Source of the DNA: Bacillus sp. FSL H8-0547
Lineage (GTDB): Bacteria > Bacillota > Bacilli > Bacillales > Bacillaceae
DNA: 64,000 bases
Assembly (NCBI GenBank): GCA_038002745.1
Contig: JBBODD010000001.1
Span: forward strand, 2,976,001-3,040,000
Reading direction: 5' to 3'
A program made the position numbers and the translations under genes. The notes below the pieces were generated by a model. The model did not search any database, was not told where the DNA came from, and was given only the letters and a program-made list of their open reading frames with translations. Below are positions 27,503 through 34,486 of the stretch, one piece after another; the stretch's first letter is position 1; each line of letters starts with the position of its first letter.

Positions 27503-27539
27503 AAAGAAGCGCTGAAACGTTCTACCCCTTTGATTATCT
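27503..27539 (+). pseudogene. Relic of radC fused to the duplicated maf promoter
   Basis: Positions 27503-27539 match 35576-35612 inside intact radC at 33 of 37 bases, starting with an identical 17-mer (AAAGAAGCGCTGAAACG). The matched part encodes the residues just before the RadC HNHP metal motif. Homology stops at the IIC codons and is replaced by island sequence. The relic directly abuts the left maf-promoter copy, so about 1.1 kb (all of maf and the first two thirds of radC) is missing between them. Confidence 0.8.
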
Positions 27540-27741
27540 TGGGACATATTTTCAAGGTTTTTAGGGTGAAGTAAAATCTTAAAAATTACTAAACTTATAA
27601 TATTTTTATTTTATTCAGTATTATTGGGCGGAATATCCGAGTTAATGCCCTTATTTACTTGTTAAGTTAGTTATCCGTTAGTAAAATAGAATTGAGAATG
27701 TAAAATTTATATATTTTATATAATTATAATAGGTGATACAG

Positions 27742-28260
27742 ATGCAATTAACATTCCATGATGAATTAAATAAGAATTTAAGTGGTGCTATAATTGATGA
27801 AAAGAAAGAATATAGGTACTCTTTGTGGAGAATTTGGAATGAAAATCTTCCAAGGATTACTTTTATCATGTTAAACCCTAGTACAGCAGATGACCAAGAA
27901 GATGATCCAACACTTCGCAGATGTATAAAATTTGCTATGGGTTGGGGATTTGGGTCACTTGAAGTTGTGAATCTTTTCGCCTATAGGTCAACAGATCCCA
28001 AATTATTAATTTCAGCGCATGATCCTATAGGTGAAAAAAATAATGAATATATTAGAGAAGCGTTGAATAGATCTGATAAAGTAGTACTCGCTTGGGGGAC
28101 CAAAGGGAGTTTATTAGATAGAGATAAGGAAGTTTTACAATTGTTAAAAGATATTAGTACTCCTATATATACATTAGAGTTAACACGATATGGGTATCCA
28201 AGACATCCTCTCTATGTAAAAGCTGATAAAATCCCAGAACCTTTTTTGAATAAAAGCTAA
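27742..28260 (+). CDS. DUF1643 family protein
   Basis: A 172-residue protein with the DUF1643 pattern: ITFIMLNPSTADDQEDDPTL, RRCIKFAMGWGFGSLEVVNL, LFAYRSTDP, KVVLAWGTKGS and a C-terminal YGYPRHPLYVKAD. The family is common in bacterial accessory regions and phages; its function is unknown. ATG 27742 follows AGGTGA by 5 bp; GTG 27733 overlaps that site. It has its own terminator and stands apart from the operon downstream. Base use is A+T-rich like the rest of the island. Confidence 0.85.
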   Translation: MQLTFHDELNKNLSGAIIDEKKEYRYSLWRIWNENLPRITFIMLNPSTADDQEDDPTLRRCIKFAMGWGFGSLEVVNLFAYRSTDPKLLISAHDPIGEKNNEYIREALNRSDKVVLAWGTKGSLLDRDKEVLQLLKDISTPIYTLELTRYGYPRHPLYVKADKIPEPFLNKS

Positions 28261-28306
28261 GTCGTCGAAGGAATATGACCTTGATGGCTTAGCTTTTTCT
28301 AATATT
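28252..28306 (+). terminator. Terminator whose 5' arm includes the DUF1643 stop codon
   Basis: AAAAGCTAAG (spanning the TAA stop) pairs with CTTAGCTTTT, with further inner pairing and a T-run. The 3' end of the gene and its terminator are merged. Confidence 0.82.
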
Positions 28307-28690
28307 TTAATAGTAGGGATTACTAGTGTCAGAATAATAATCATTATTAATTTCATTTTTTGTGCTGCTAATAAAGTTATCTACATCGATAACTTTTATG
28401 TGATTGATCAAGCATTTCTTTTTGTTCAGTATCATATCTATTTGTTTTACAAATACTTCAACACATAGTACAACTGTTGCCTGAAAGAGTTAATTTTTCG
28501 TTAATTAATTCAAACTCGTTTCTTTGTTGATCCACATAAAGTAATAATTTCCCGGTTTTTTATTAATACTATAATTCAAAAGAACTACTTTCGACTCTTG
28601 TAAAAAATAAACAATTTTTTAGCCTTTTAAGTATTTATATAAGCTTTAAAACTGTATAATTAACTAAATATAGTAAATGGAGAGATGACA
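28307..28690 (+). other. Island intergenic region with promoter and a possible decayed ORF
   Basis: About 380 bp without an intact gene. TATAAT at 28655-28660, 30 bp before the kinase start, is a plausible -10 for the eight-gene operon; the -35 is weak. GGAGAG at 28679-28684 is the ribosome site. On the minus strand, 28559-28378 reads as about 60 codons of protein-like sequence interrupted by one TGA (including NRYDTEQKEMLDQSHKSY), possibly a dead gene. I do not recognise it. Confidence 0.4.
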
Positions 28691-29317
28691 ATGAAGGGAC
28701 TATGGATTACTTTTGAAGGAATTGGTGGATCTGGAAAGTCGACTCAAGCGGGCCTTTTGTATGAATACTTAAAAAAACAGTCAATAAATGTAGCGTTAAC
28801 AAAAGAACCAGGCGGAACTTTAATAGGTGGTTTATTAAGAAATATCCTCGTAACTAATTTAGATGTTAAACCAGAAAGTTTATCTGAGTTATTTTTGTTT
28901 GAAGCTGATAGACATGAGACTTTTAAGAAGATTGTAGAGCCTAATAGTAAAGAAGGGGTAATTACTATTAGTGACAGAGGTATTGATGGTTCTATAGCGT
29001 ACCAAGGATTTGGAAGAGGTCTTGATATCAATATAATTAGTACTTTAACAAATCTTGCGACTAATAATAGAAAACCAGATATTACTTTTTTAGTAGATAT
29101 AGAGCCGAAAATTGCCCAGAAAAGAATTGCATTAAGGGATAATAAAACCTTAGACAAATTCGATTTAGAAAAAATAGATTTTCAAAGTAGAGTTCGTGAA
29201 GGATTTTTATATACTGCTGAGAAAGACCCAGATAGGATAAAGATTGTTGATGGCACAAAGGATTTTCAATCATTAAATAAAGATATCGTACAGATAATTG
29301 AATCTCAAATGAAGTAG
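28691..29317 (+). CDS. dTMP-kinase-like nucleoside monophosphate kinase
   Basis: A 208-residue thymidylate-kinase-family protein, first gene of the island operon. The P-loop is FEGIGGSGKST (residues 8-18); KEPGGT, then SDRGIDGSIAYQGFGRG, the counterpart of the canonical DRYxxSxxAYQG motif, with the usual Tyr changed to Gly. The lid region carries FQSRVREGFL. It probably phosphorylates dTMP or a modified pyrimidine dNMP. ATG 28691 lies 7 bp after GGAGA. A chromosomal tmk normally lies elsewhere in Bacillus, so this would be a second, specialised copy; with two ThyA-like proteins downstream it suggests dedicated nucleotide chemistry. Confidence 0.88.
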   Translation: MKGLWITFEGIGGSGKSTQAGLLYEYLKKQSINVALTKEPGGTLIGGLLRNILVTNLDVKPESLSELFLFEADRHETFKKIVEPNSKEGVITISDRGIDGSIAYQGFGRGLDINIISTLTNLATNNRKPDITFLVDIEPKIAQKRIALRDNKTLDKFDLEKIDFQSRVREGFLYTAEKDPDRIKIVDGTKDFQSLNKDIVQIIESQMK

Positions 29318-29337
29318 AAAAATAAAGGATGATACAA

Positions 29338-29592
29338 ATGCAAGGAGAATTAGTTGAGAAAATCGCAGACTATCTTGAAGATATTTGTGGTGACAGTGCG
29401 GAAAGAATTATTAATGAAATTCTTGAATTTGGTGATACAGATGTGGAGTCAATCTTTTTTTTAGAAATAATCGGTATGTTGGAAGAAGATATGGGCATTA
29501 ATATACCAGTAAAACAAGTACATAAACGTGTTAAATCTTCTTTCAAAGATTTTTGTACACTAGTAGATGAGATTTTGGAGGGGAAAACATGA
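29338..29592 (+). CDS. Acyl-carrier-protein-like protein
   Basis: An 84-residue acidic, helical protein with the carrier-protein layout: FGDTDVESIFFLEIIGMLEE followed by DMGINIPVKQV, matching the ACP helix-II pattern D-S-L...ELxxxLEExFxIxIP. Ser38 in DVESI stands at the phosphopantetheine site (the usual DSL reads ESI). A phosphopantetheinyl transferase five genes downstream supports it being modified. ATG 29338 follows AAAGGA by 8 bp; ATG 29329 is less likely. Its stop overlaps the next gene's start (ATGA). What it carries is unknown. Confidence 0.78.
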   Translation: MQGELVEKIADYLEDICGDSAERIINEILEFGDTDVESIFFLEIIGMLEEDMGINIPVKQVHKRVKSSFKDFCTLVDEILEGKT

Positions 29593-29894
29593 ATATAAAT
29601 AAAAGATTAATCAATGCACGCGATTACGTTGGGCTAACTTTAGAATCTGTTGCAGAAATCTTAAATATTCCCTTAGAATCCTTGACTAAAATCGAAAATG
29701 GTCAGGTGATACCAAAAACAGAGGATTTAGAAAAGTTTTCAAAGTTATATAAGCACTCCATAAATTATTTTTTAGATAGCGAATATAGTTTTAAATCTGA
29801 TGTTGAAGTGATGGCCCGAGCAACTTCTGATTTATCAGATAACGATCGTGAACATGTAATGAGGTTTTCATACATACTTTCAAACATGAAATAG
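29589..29894 (+). CDS. Xre-family regulator paired with ImmA/IrrE protein
   Basis: A 101-residue protein with an N-terminal helix-turn-helix (LTLESVAEILNIPLESLTKI, then ENGQVIPKTEDLEKFSKLY) and a short C-terminal tail ending SDLSDNDREHVMRFSYILSN, typical of Xre partners encoded next to COG2856 metallopeptidases. It overlaps the carrier gene by 4 bp and is 10 bp from the peptidase gene. By analogy with ImmR/ImmA it may repress this operon until cut by its partner; no operator was identified. Confidence 0.85.
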   Translation: MNINKRLINARDYVGLTLESVAEILNIPLESLTKIENGQVIPKTEDLEKFSKLYKHSINYFLDSEYSFKSDVEVMARATSDLSDNDREHVMRFSYILSNMK

Positions 29895-29904
29895 GGGTGT
29901 AACA

Positions 29905-30873
29905 ATGAGTTTATCTAGACAAGAAATAATTAAAACAGCCTTCGCAGACGCTTCAAGAGTTTTAGCGAAATGCAAAGTTTCTCTTACAGAACCAGTAGAC
30001 ATATTTAAGATAATTGATAATTGTAACGTAATTTTAAATTTTCAAAAACTGGAGAATTTAGCTGGTGCATATATACCTGAGACAAAAGAGAATCGTGCAG
30101 GGATATTGATAAATGAGAACTTACCATTATCTCGACAAAGGTATACAGCAGCACATGAATTTTGTCATTTTATAAGGGGAGATTCAGCAAGTTTTGATAC
30201 CTCAGAAGAGTTATTTTATGAAAGTTATAAAAGAGAAGATAATGAGAGGATTGCAGAAGAATTTGCTTCTTGTTTGCTAATGCCTAGGAGACTAGTATTG
30301 AGTATTCTTAAAAATATAGGTATAAGGGACAGTGAATTAATTAATCCTAGAGCTGTTTATGACCTTTCTTTAAGAATGGGGACTAGTTACCAGGCTACAT
30401 TAAATAGACTATTTACTTTAAAGATTTTTCAAACAAAGAAAAAATTTGATGAATTAGACGTAGAACCAATAGAGATTAAAAAAGAATATGGAATTGATAA
30501 ACTTTCTTCAAATTGGAATAATATTTGGAATTTATCGGAGGAAGAGAAGGCTAGTACTATTTATCCAAATGTTGGAGATGAAGTAAGAATATTATTGGAG
30601 GAAAATCCAACTACTGGATATAAGTGGATATTACCTCCGGATATCGAGGGGATAACCACTTTTTGGAATTCATTTCAAGAAGATAGCAGTATGTTTGGAG
30701 GTTCTGGTATTAGAAATATTATATTGAAGATTGAGGAAATTGAGGACATAAAATTGAATCTATATCACAATCGACCTTGGCGACCTTTATCTGACTCGAT
30801 AAATATGTTCAATTTAAATATCTCTGTTCAAAAGAAGAGACATGGCATTCACATAAATAATTTGGTTGCTTAA
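29905..30873 (+). CDS. ImmA/IrrE metallopeptidase fused to a chagasin-like protease inhibitor
   Basis: A 322-residue two-domain protein. Residues 1-190 are an ImmA/IrrE (COG2856) peptidase: YTAAHEFCHFIRGD with zinc ligands His84, Glu85, His88, and a downstream RIAEEFASCLLMP helix supplying the third ligand Glu. Residues about 215-315 match chagasin (MEROPS I42) inhibitors of papain-family proteases, with all three inhibitory loops: NPTTGYKW (from Asn234), GGSG (265-268) and RPW (290-292). The next gene encodes a papain-like peptidase, so the fusion looks like a sensor protease carrying the inhibitor of its neighbour. Chagasins are usually stand-alone; this linkage is unusual. Confidence 0.86.
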   Translation: MSLSRQEIIKTAFADASRVLAKCKVSLTEPVDIFKIIDNCNVILNFQKLENLAGAYIPETKENRAGILINENLPLSRQRYTAAHEFCHFIRGDSASFDTSEELFYESYKREDNERIAEEFASCLLMPRRLVLSILKNIGIRDSELINPRAVYDLSLRMGTSYQATLNRLFTLKIFQTKKKFDELDVEPIEIKKEYGIDKLSSNWNNIWNLSEEEKASTIYPNVGDEVRILLEENPTTGYKWILPPDIEGITTFWNSFQEDSSMFGGSGIRNIILKIEEIEDIKLNLYHNRPWRPLSDSINMFNLNISVQKKRHGIHINNLVA

Positions 30874-30890
30874 AGGGGTTATTTGAAATT

Positions 30891-31562
30891 ATGAGTCAAA
30901 AATACAAATTCACAGTGGATCTAAGATATAGTTTTCCGGAAGTAAGAGATCAAGGTAGAAGAGGGACGTGTACTGCTTTTGCGGTTACTTCTAGTCATGA
31001 GCATCATAGAAACTTAGAAGAGCGATTGTCAGAAGAGTTTCTATTTAGCTGTGCAAAATCAATCCAAGGAGCTTACGATGATAAAGGAGTAAGTATAATT
31101 ACAGCATTAAAATCAATTTATCTTTATGGTCATACAACAAATGATTTATTACCCTATAGAGAAACTTCGGAATTCCCCTTATTACTTAAAGATATTCCAA
31201 AAGGAATATTAACTGAAGCTGAAACCAGAAAAATAACCTCATATAATACAGTTAGCCAGATTATAAGTGATATAGAAACTCAACTTAGTGAAGAACGGTC
31301 TGTAATCGCTGGTGTTGTAGTACAACCAACATTTTGGTTATCCCCTGGAAATAATTTTATAGATGTCCCTTCCATTGAATCTGTTGAAGGTTATCATGCA
31401 ATTGTAATTGTAGGTTATGGAGAAAGAAATGATGGAAACAAATGTTTTATTATTAGGAATAGTTGGGGTGCAGATTGGGGAGATAGTGGCTACGCATATG
31501 TTTCTTATGAATATTTTACAAAATATAGTATTGGAACCTGGACTATTCCTAAGGGGGCATAA
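30891..31562 (+). CDS. Papain-like (C1 family) cysteine peptidase, cytosolic
   Basis: A 223-residue protein that is almost only the papain catalytic domain. Gln21 and Cys27 lie in VRDQGRRGTCTAFAV, His169 in VEGYHAIVIVGYG, and Asn190 in IIRNSWGADWGDSGYAYV, so the catalytic set is complete. There is no signal peptide and no inhibitory propeptide, so the enzyme should be made active in the cytosol unless held by an inhibitor. The chagasin-type domain encoded immediately upstream is the obvious candidate. Substrates are unknown. It begins 17 bp after its neighbour and ends 2 bp before the next gene. Confidence 0.88.
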   Translation: MSQKYKFTVDLRYSFPEVRDQGRRGTCTAFAVTSSHEHHRNLEERLSEEFLFSCAKSIQGAYDDKGVSIITALKSIYLYGHTTNDLLPYRETSEFPLLLKDIPKGILTEAETRKITSYNTVSQIISDIETQLSEERSVIAGVVVQPTFWLSPGNNFIDVPSIESVEGYHAIVIVGYGERNDGNKCFIIRNSWGADWGDSGYAYVSYEYFTKYSIGTWTIPKGA

Positions 31563-31564
31563 CT

Positions 31565-32326
31565 ATGAATGATGTTATTAAGGGTGAAAATATCTCTAAC
31601 GCATGGAAAAATGCTATTAATCATTTACTAAAAAATGGTAGAGAAGATTATAATCTAATAGTTGAGGTTGAAGATCCTACAAAAGATGACTCAGAGACGA
31701 GAAGGCAGTTTAATAGTGTTTTATTAGGTATGGGGAATCAAAGTATTGAAACTGTTGCTAATACAATTTTCCCTTATGGAATTTGGTCTAAAAGTGAAAA
31801 TAGAAATAAATTATATGAAAGGTTTATTAAAGTATATCCAACATTACGGAAAGTTCAAGAAAATAATAAAGGAACTTACTTTGGAAGATTAGTTCAATGC
31901 GGGTATGGAACAGATAAATGTTTTAATCAATTAGAAAATACTATCTTCAAATTAAGTAGAGAAAAAGAAAATGGTAGAGGTATAAGGGTTATGTACGAAA
32001 TGTCTATATATGATCCAATTCTAGACCTTAATAATCAGATGGGTTTTCCTTGTATGAGTTTTATAAGTGTAAAGATTAGAAAAGAGTTTGTAGATTTAAC
32101 TGCAGTATACAGAAACCAATACTTTGTCCAAAAGGCTTATGGAAATTACCTTGGATTGGGTAGATTATTAGAGTTTATTGCTAAAGAAGCTGGTTATAAG
32201 GTTGGAAAACTAACATGTATCGCAACTCACGCTGACTTAGGCTCTATAAGTCCTAAAGCAAACTTTAGCAAAATGGTTGACATATGTGCCAATCAGAAAC
32301 AAGTGGAACTTAATTTTGATGCTTGA
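31565..32326 (+). CDS. Divergent thymidylate-synthase-fold protein
   Basis: A 253-residue protein whose C-terminal half resembles the thymidylate synthase / dCMP hydroxymethylase superfamily. MGFPCMSFISVKI places Cys163 at the catalytic position. LTAVYRNQYFVQKAYGNYLG aligns with the phosphate and pyrimidine-binding segment, but the usual RSxD reads RNQY. LGRLLEFIAKEAGYKVG follows. The changes suggest a different nucleotide substrate or reaction, or a regulatory pseudoenzyme. AAGGGGG precedes ATG 31565. It overlaps the next gene. Family membership is inferred from motif pattern only. Confidence 0.66.
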   Translation: MNDVIKGENISNAWKNAINHLLKNGREDYNLIVEVEDPTKDDSETRRQFNSVLLGMGNQSIETVANTIFPYGIWSKSENRNKLYERFIKVYPTLRKVQENNKGTYFGRLVQCGYGTDKCFNQLENTIFKLSREKENGRGIRVMYEMSIYDPILDLNNQMGFPCMSFISVKIRKEFVDLTAVYRNQYFVQKAYGNYLGLGRLLEFIAKEAGYKVGKLTCIATHADLGSISPKANFSKMVDICANQKQVELNFDA

Positions 32327-32999
32327 TAGCCCAATAAATAAAAGTAGCTCTAAGCTCCTAAATAAAAAAATACATGCATTTATTAAGGGATATACTACTG
32401 AAGATTTAAATTGTTTACATAAAGAAGAGCTAGAATTATGGGAAAATAATAAGAGGTATTTAAGAAACGGTTGTAATTGGTTGGCTGGTAGAATTACTGC
32501 AAAATATTCAATAATAAGATGTCTAGGTTTAGACAATGAAGATATAAAATTATTAAATATTAAAAATAGAAGAAATGGTTCACCTTTTCTATTTAATTAT
32601 GATAATGATATAAGGTTTTCTATTGCACATTGTAGAGGGGTTGGGTTTTCTTGTTCTAGCTCGGAATTTAATTCTATAGGCTGCGACATAGAAAAAATTA
32701 AAATTAGGCACTATAAATTCCCTAACTATTTTTTGTCTGAATGTGAAAAGGATTTGTGGCTAAGGGAAACTTCCAAAGAAGATATGCATACATTGTTAAC
32801 TATTGCTTGGAGTTCTAAGGAAGCTTGTTATAAGTGCTTATCTTCTATTGGTTACAATGTTGAATCAATATTTGACATAAATATCCACAGTATTATTTTA
32901 GAAGAAAAACAGTTTAAGTTTTCCTTTGAGAAAAATGAGGGGATAGGCTATTGGGATAAGTATTCTGATTTTGTACTAAGTATAGCTGTGAAATTATAA
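32319..32999 (+). CDS. Sfp-type 4'-phosphopantetheinyl transferase
   Basis: A 226-residue protein with the Sfp-family motifs in order: NGSPFL and RFSIAHCRG; IGCDIEKI, with Mg-binding Asp123 and Glu125; and WSSKEACYK (164-172), with the catalytic Glu-Lys pair. It should move phosphopantetheine from CoA to a carrier protein serine. The obvious partner is the small carrier encoded in the same operon. ATG 32319 lies inside the 3' end of the preceding gene; the frame is open further upstream but within that gene. Confidence 0.88.
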   Translation: MLDSPINKSSSKLLNKKIHAFIKGYTTEDLNCLHKEELELWENNKRYLRNGCNWLAGRITAKYSIIRCLGLDNEDIKLLNIKNRRNGSPFLFNYDNDIRFSIAHCRGVGFSCSSSEFNSIGCDIEKIKIRHYKFPNYFLSECEKDLWLRETSKEDMHTLLTIAWSSKEACYKCLSSIGYNVESIFDINIHSIILEEKQFKFSFEKNEGIGYWDKYSDFVLSIAVKL

Positions 33000-33003
33000 A
33001 AGT

Positions 33004-33981
33004 ATGTATATTGGGGAGATACCTTTGCTCACTATATTAGGTAATAACTTTAGTGAAATTTATTACAACTTATTAAAAGAATCAATAAACAGTACCTCAT
33101 CTATTACTAATTCTAGGAATGGAGATGTCCGAGATTTAGGACCTGCATACTTTGAGATTAGCAATAAGGATATCTTTAGAATGCCTCTGTTAGATGGTAG
33201 AGGATTTAATCCTTTTTTTGCTCTAATGGAGTATTCTTGGTTGATAAGTGGTTCAAATCAGTTAGAGCCTTTAAGCTATTTTATTAAGAACTATAATCAA
33301 TTTTCTGATGATGGACAAACACTTTATGGGGCTTATGGCTATCGATTAAGGACTCTTAACGGTCAAGACCAAATTCGAAAAGCTATATCAGTTTTAAAGA
33401 AAGATAAAACTACAAGAAGAGTAGTTTTAACAATGTGGAGTAGTAGGGATTTGGGTTATGATTCAAAAGATATTCCTTGTAACGTATCGATAATGTTAAA
33501 AATACGAGATAATAAATTAGATATGACCGTTATTAATAGATCAAATGATGTGTATTTAGGTGTACCCTATAATGTACTAGTTTTCTATTTATTACAAAGC
33601 TATATTGCAGAACAAATTAATTGTAAAGTTGGTCATCAAAGGCATTTTACTGATTCACTACATTTATATTCGAAGCACTTTGAAAAAGTTAAAATAATAC
33701 TTGAGAAAAATGATCCTCAAATAATTGAAAAATTGTATGTAGAAAAGGAAAGTTTTGATATCTCAAACTTTGTAAATGTAGAACATGATAAAATGATTAA
33801 TCGTATTTATAATCAGGTATGTGAACCTTATCAGAAATTATTTAACCTCTATAACTTATACAAAAATGGTGATATTGATTCAAATACTGCTGTAGAAGAC
33901 TTGCCTAAAAATCTTTTAGGATATAGTGTATTTCTTTGGTTCAAAGAAAAGAAAGACTTTAGACCCTTTTGTAAATTTTAG
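33004..33981 (+). CDS. ThyA-like thymidylate synthase family enzyme
   Basis: A 325-residue protein that keeps most ThyA landmarks: MEYSWLISGSNQLEPL, the LYGAYGYRLR loop, catalytic Cys159 in KDIPCNVSIML, INRSNDVYLGVPYNVLVFYL with the phosphate-binding RSxD and the Asn that favours uracil over cytosine, and DSLHLYSKH with the conserved His and Tyr. Differences from E. coli ThyA: the residue after the active Cys is Asn, not His, and the folate-site Trp region is altered. It is longer than typical ThyA (about 264). Methyl or hydroxymethyl transfer to a dUMP-like substrate is plausible. Last gene of the operon. Confidence 0.84.
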   Translation: MYIGEIPLLTILGNNFSEIYYNLLKESINSTSSITNSRNGDVRDLGPAYFEISNKDIFRMPLLDGRGFNPFFALMEYSWLISGSNQLEPLSYFIKNYNQFSDDGQTLYGAYGYRLRTLNGQDQIRKAISVLKKDKTTRRVVLTMWSSRDLGYDSKDIPCNVSIMLKIRDNKLDMTVINRSNDVYLGVPYNVLVFYLLQSYIAEQINCKVGHQRHFTDSLHLYSKHFEKVKIILEKNDPQIIEKLYVEKESFDISNFVNVEHDKMINRIYNQVCEPYQKLFNLYNLYKNGDIDSNTAVEDLPKNLLGYSVFLWFKEKKDFRPFCKF

Positions 33982-34013
33982 AGAGAAATGAACAATTAAA
34001 TTTCAAAACAGTA

Positions 34014-34051
34014 AAGAATGTAAGTAACTTATACTTATATTCTTTTTTTTT
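34014..34051 (+). terminator. Terminator of the island operon
   Basis: AAGAATGTAAGTA (34014-34026) pairs with TACTTATATTCTT (34032-34044), a 13-bp stem with one G-T pair and a 5-nt loop, followed by a run of T. It lies 33 bp after the last operon gene. Confidence 0.92.
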
Positions 34052-34385
34052 AGAGATGAATTATGGTGGATTTCAATGAATGTCTTGGAAACTGAAGCAA
34101 AATGTTAAGACATCGGAAAATGAACTAGAATACGAGCGTAAATCTCGGGTATTAGATTATTGGAAGTATTCGATGGTTTAATAGGAACTGGAAAATCAAA
34201 AGATGATTAGTCAACAAATACAAAAATACATAGTAAGAAAAAGAAAGTAAGAGAAAGCTACTTGATAATTGAGAAAAAACTGATTATTAAGTTGCATAAT
34301 TATAAGGAGGCTGTTGGGGGGACCAGCCAGTCTTTTTATCCGCGCTTTCCGAATACAGAGCAAACACAACCGTTAATCCTTGCTT
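34052..34385 (+). other. Right-hand island margin, no intact gene
   Basis: About 330 bp. The first 240 bp are A+T-rich island-type sequence with frames broken by many stops; one short stretch reads LEVFDGLIGTGKSKDD, which could be a P-loop gene remnant or chance. Base composition changes near 34300, where a GGCTG...CAGCC hairpin with TTTTT may be an old terminator. Host-like sequence then leads into the maf promoter repeat. No integrase, transposase or clean attachment site is visible. Confidence 0.4.
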
Positions 34386-34454
34386 TTTTTCGTGCAAAAT
34401 TCTATTTTGGCCGTTTGTGAAACCTGCCGGTGTTTGCTAAGATACGAGTGTATC
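34386..34454 (+). repeat. Right copy of the 69-bp repeat, functional maf promoter region
   Basis: This copy lies directly upstream of maf. It contains TTGTGA (34415-34420), 17 bp, and TAAGAT (34438-34443) preceded by TGC, a sensible extended -10 promoter. It matches 27434-27502 with three differences. Confidence 0.88.
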
Positions 34455-34486
34455 TCCCTTTATACCGAATGAAAGGATGTTGAAGA

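Noticed and set aside
28691-33981. Simple duplicate of the chromosomal dTMP pathway (tmk plus thyA)
   Set aside because: The active-site changes and the presence of carrier, PPTase and protease genes are not explained by a backup dTMP supply, although the last gene could still retain TS activity.
27434-34454. Intact prophage or integrative conjugative element
   Set aside because: Xre/ImmA genes suggest a mobile origin, but there is no integrase, relaxase, structural or replication gene, so only a cargo island can be claimed.
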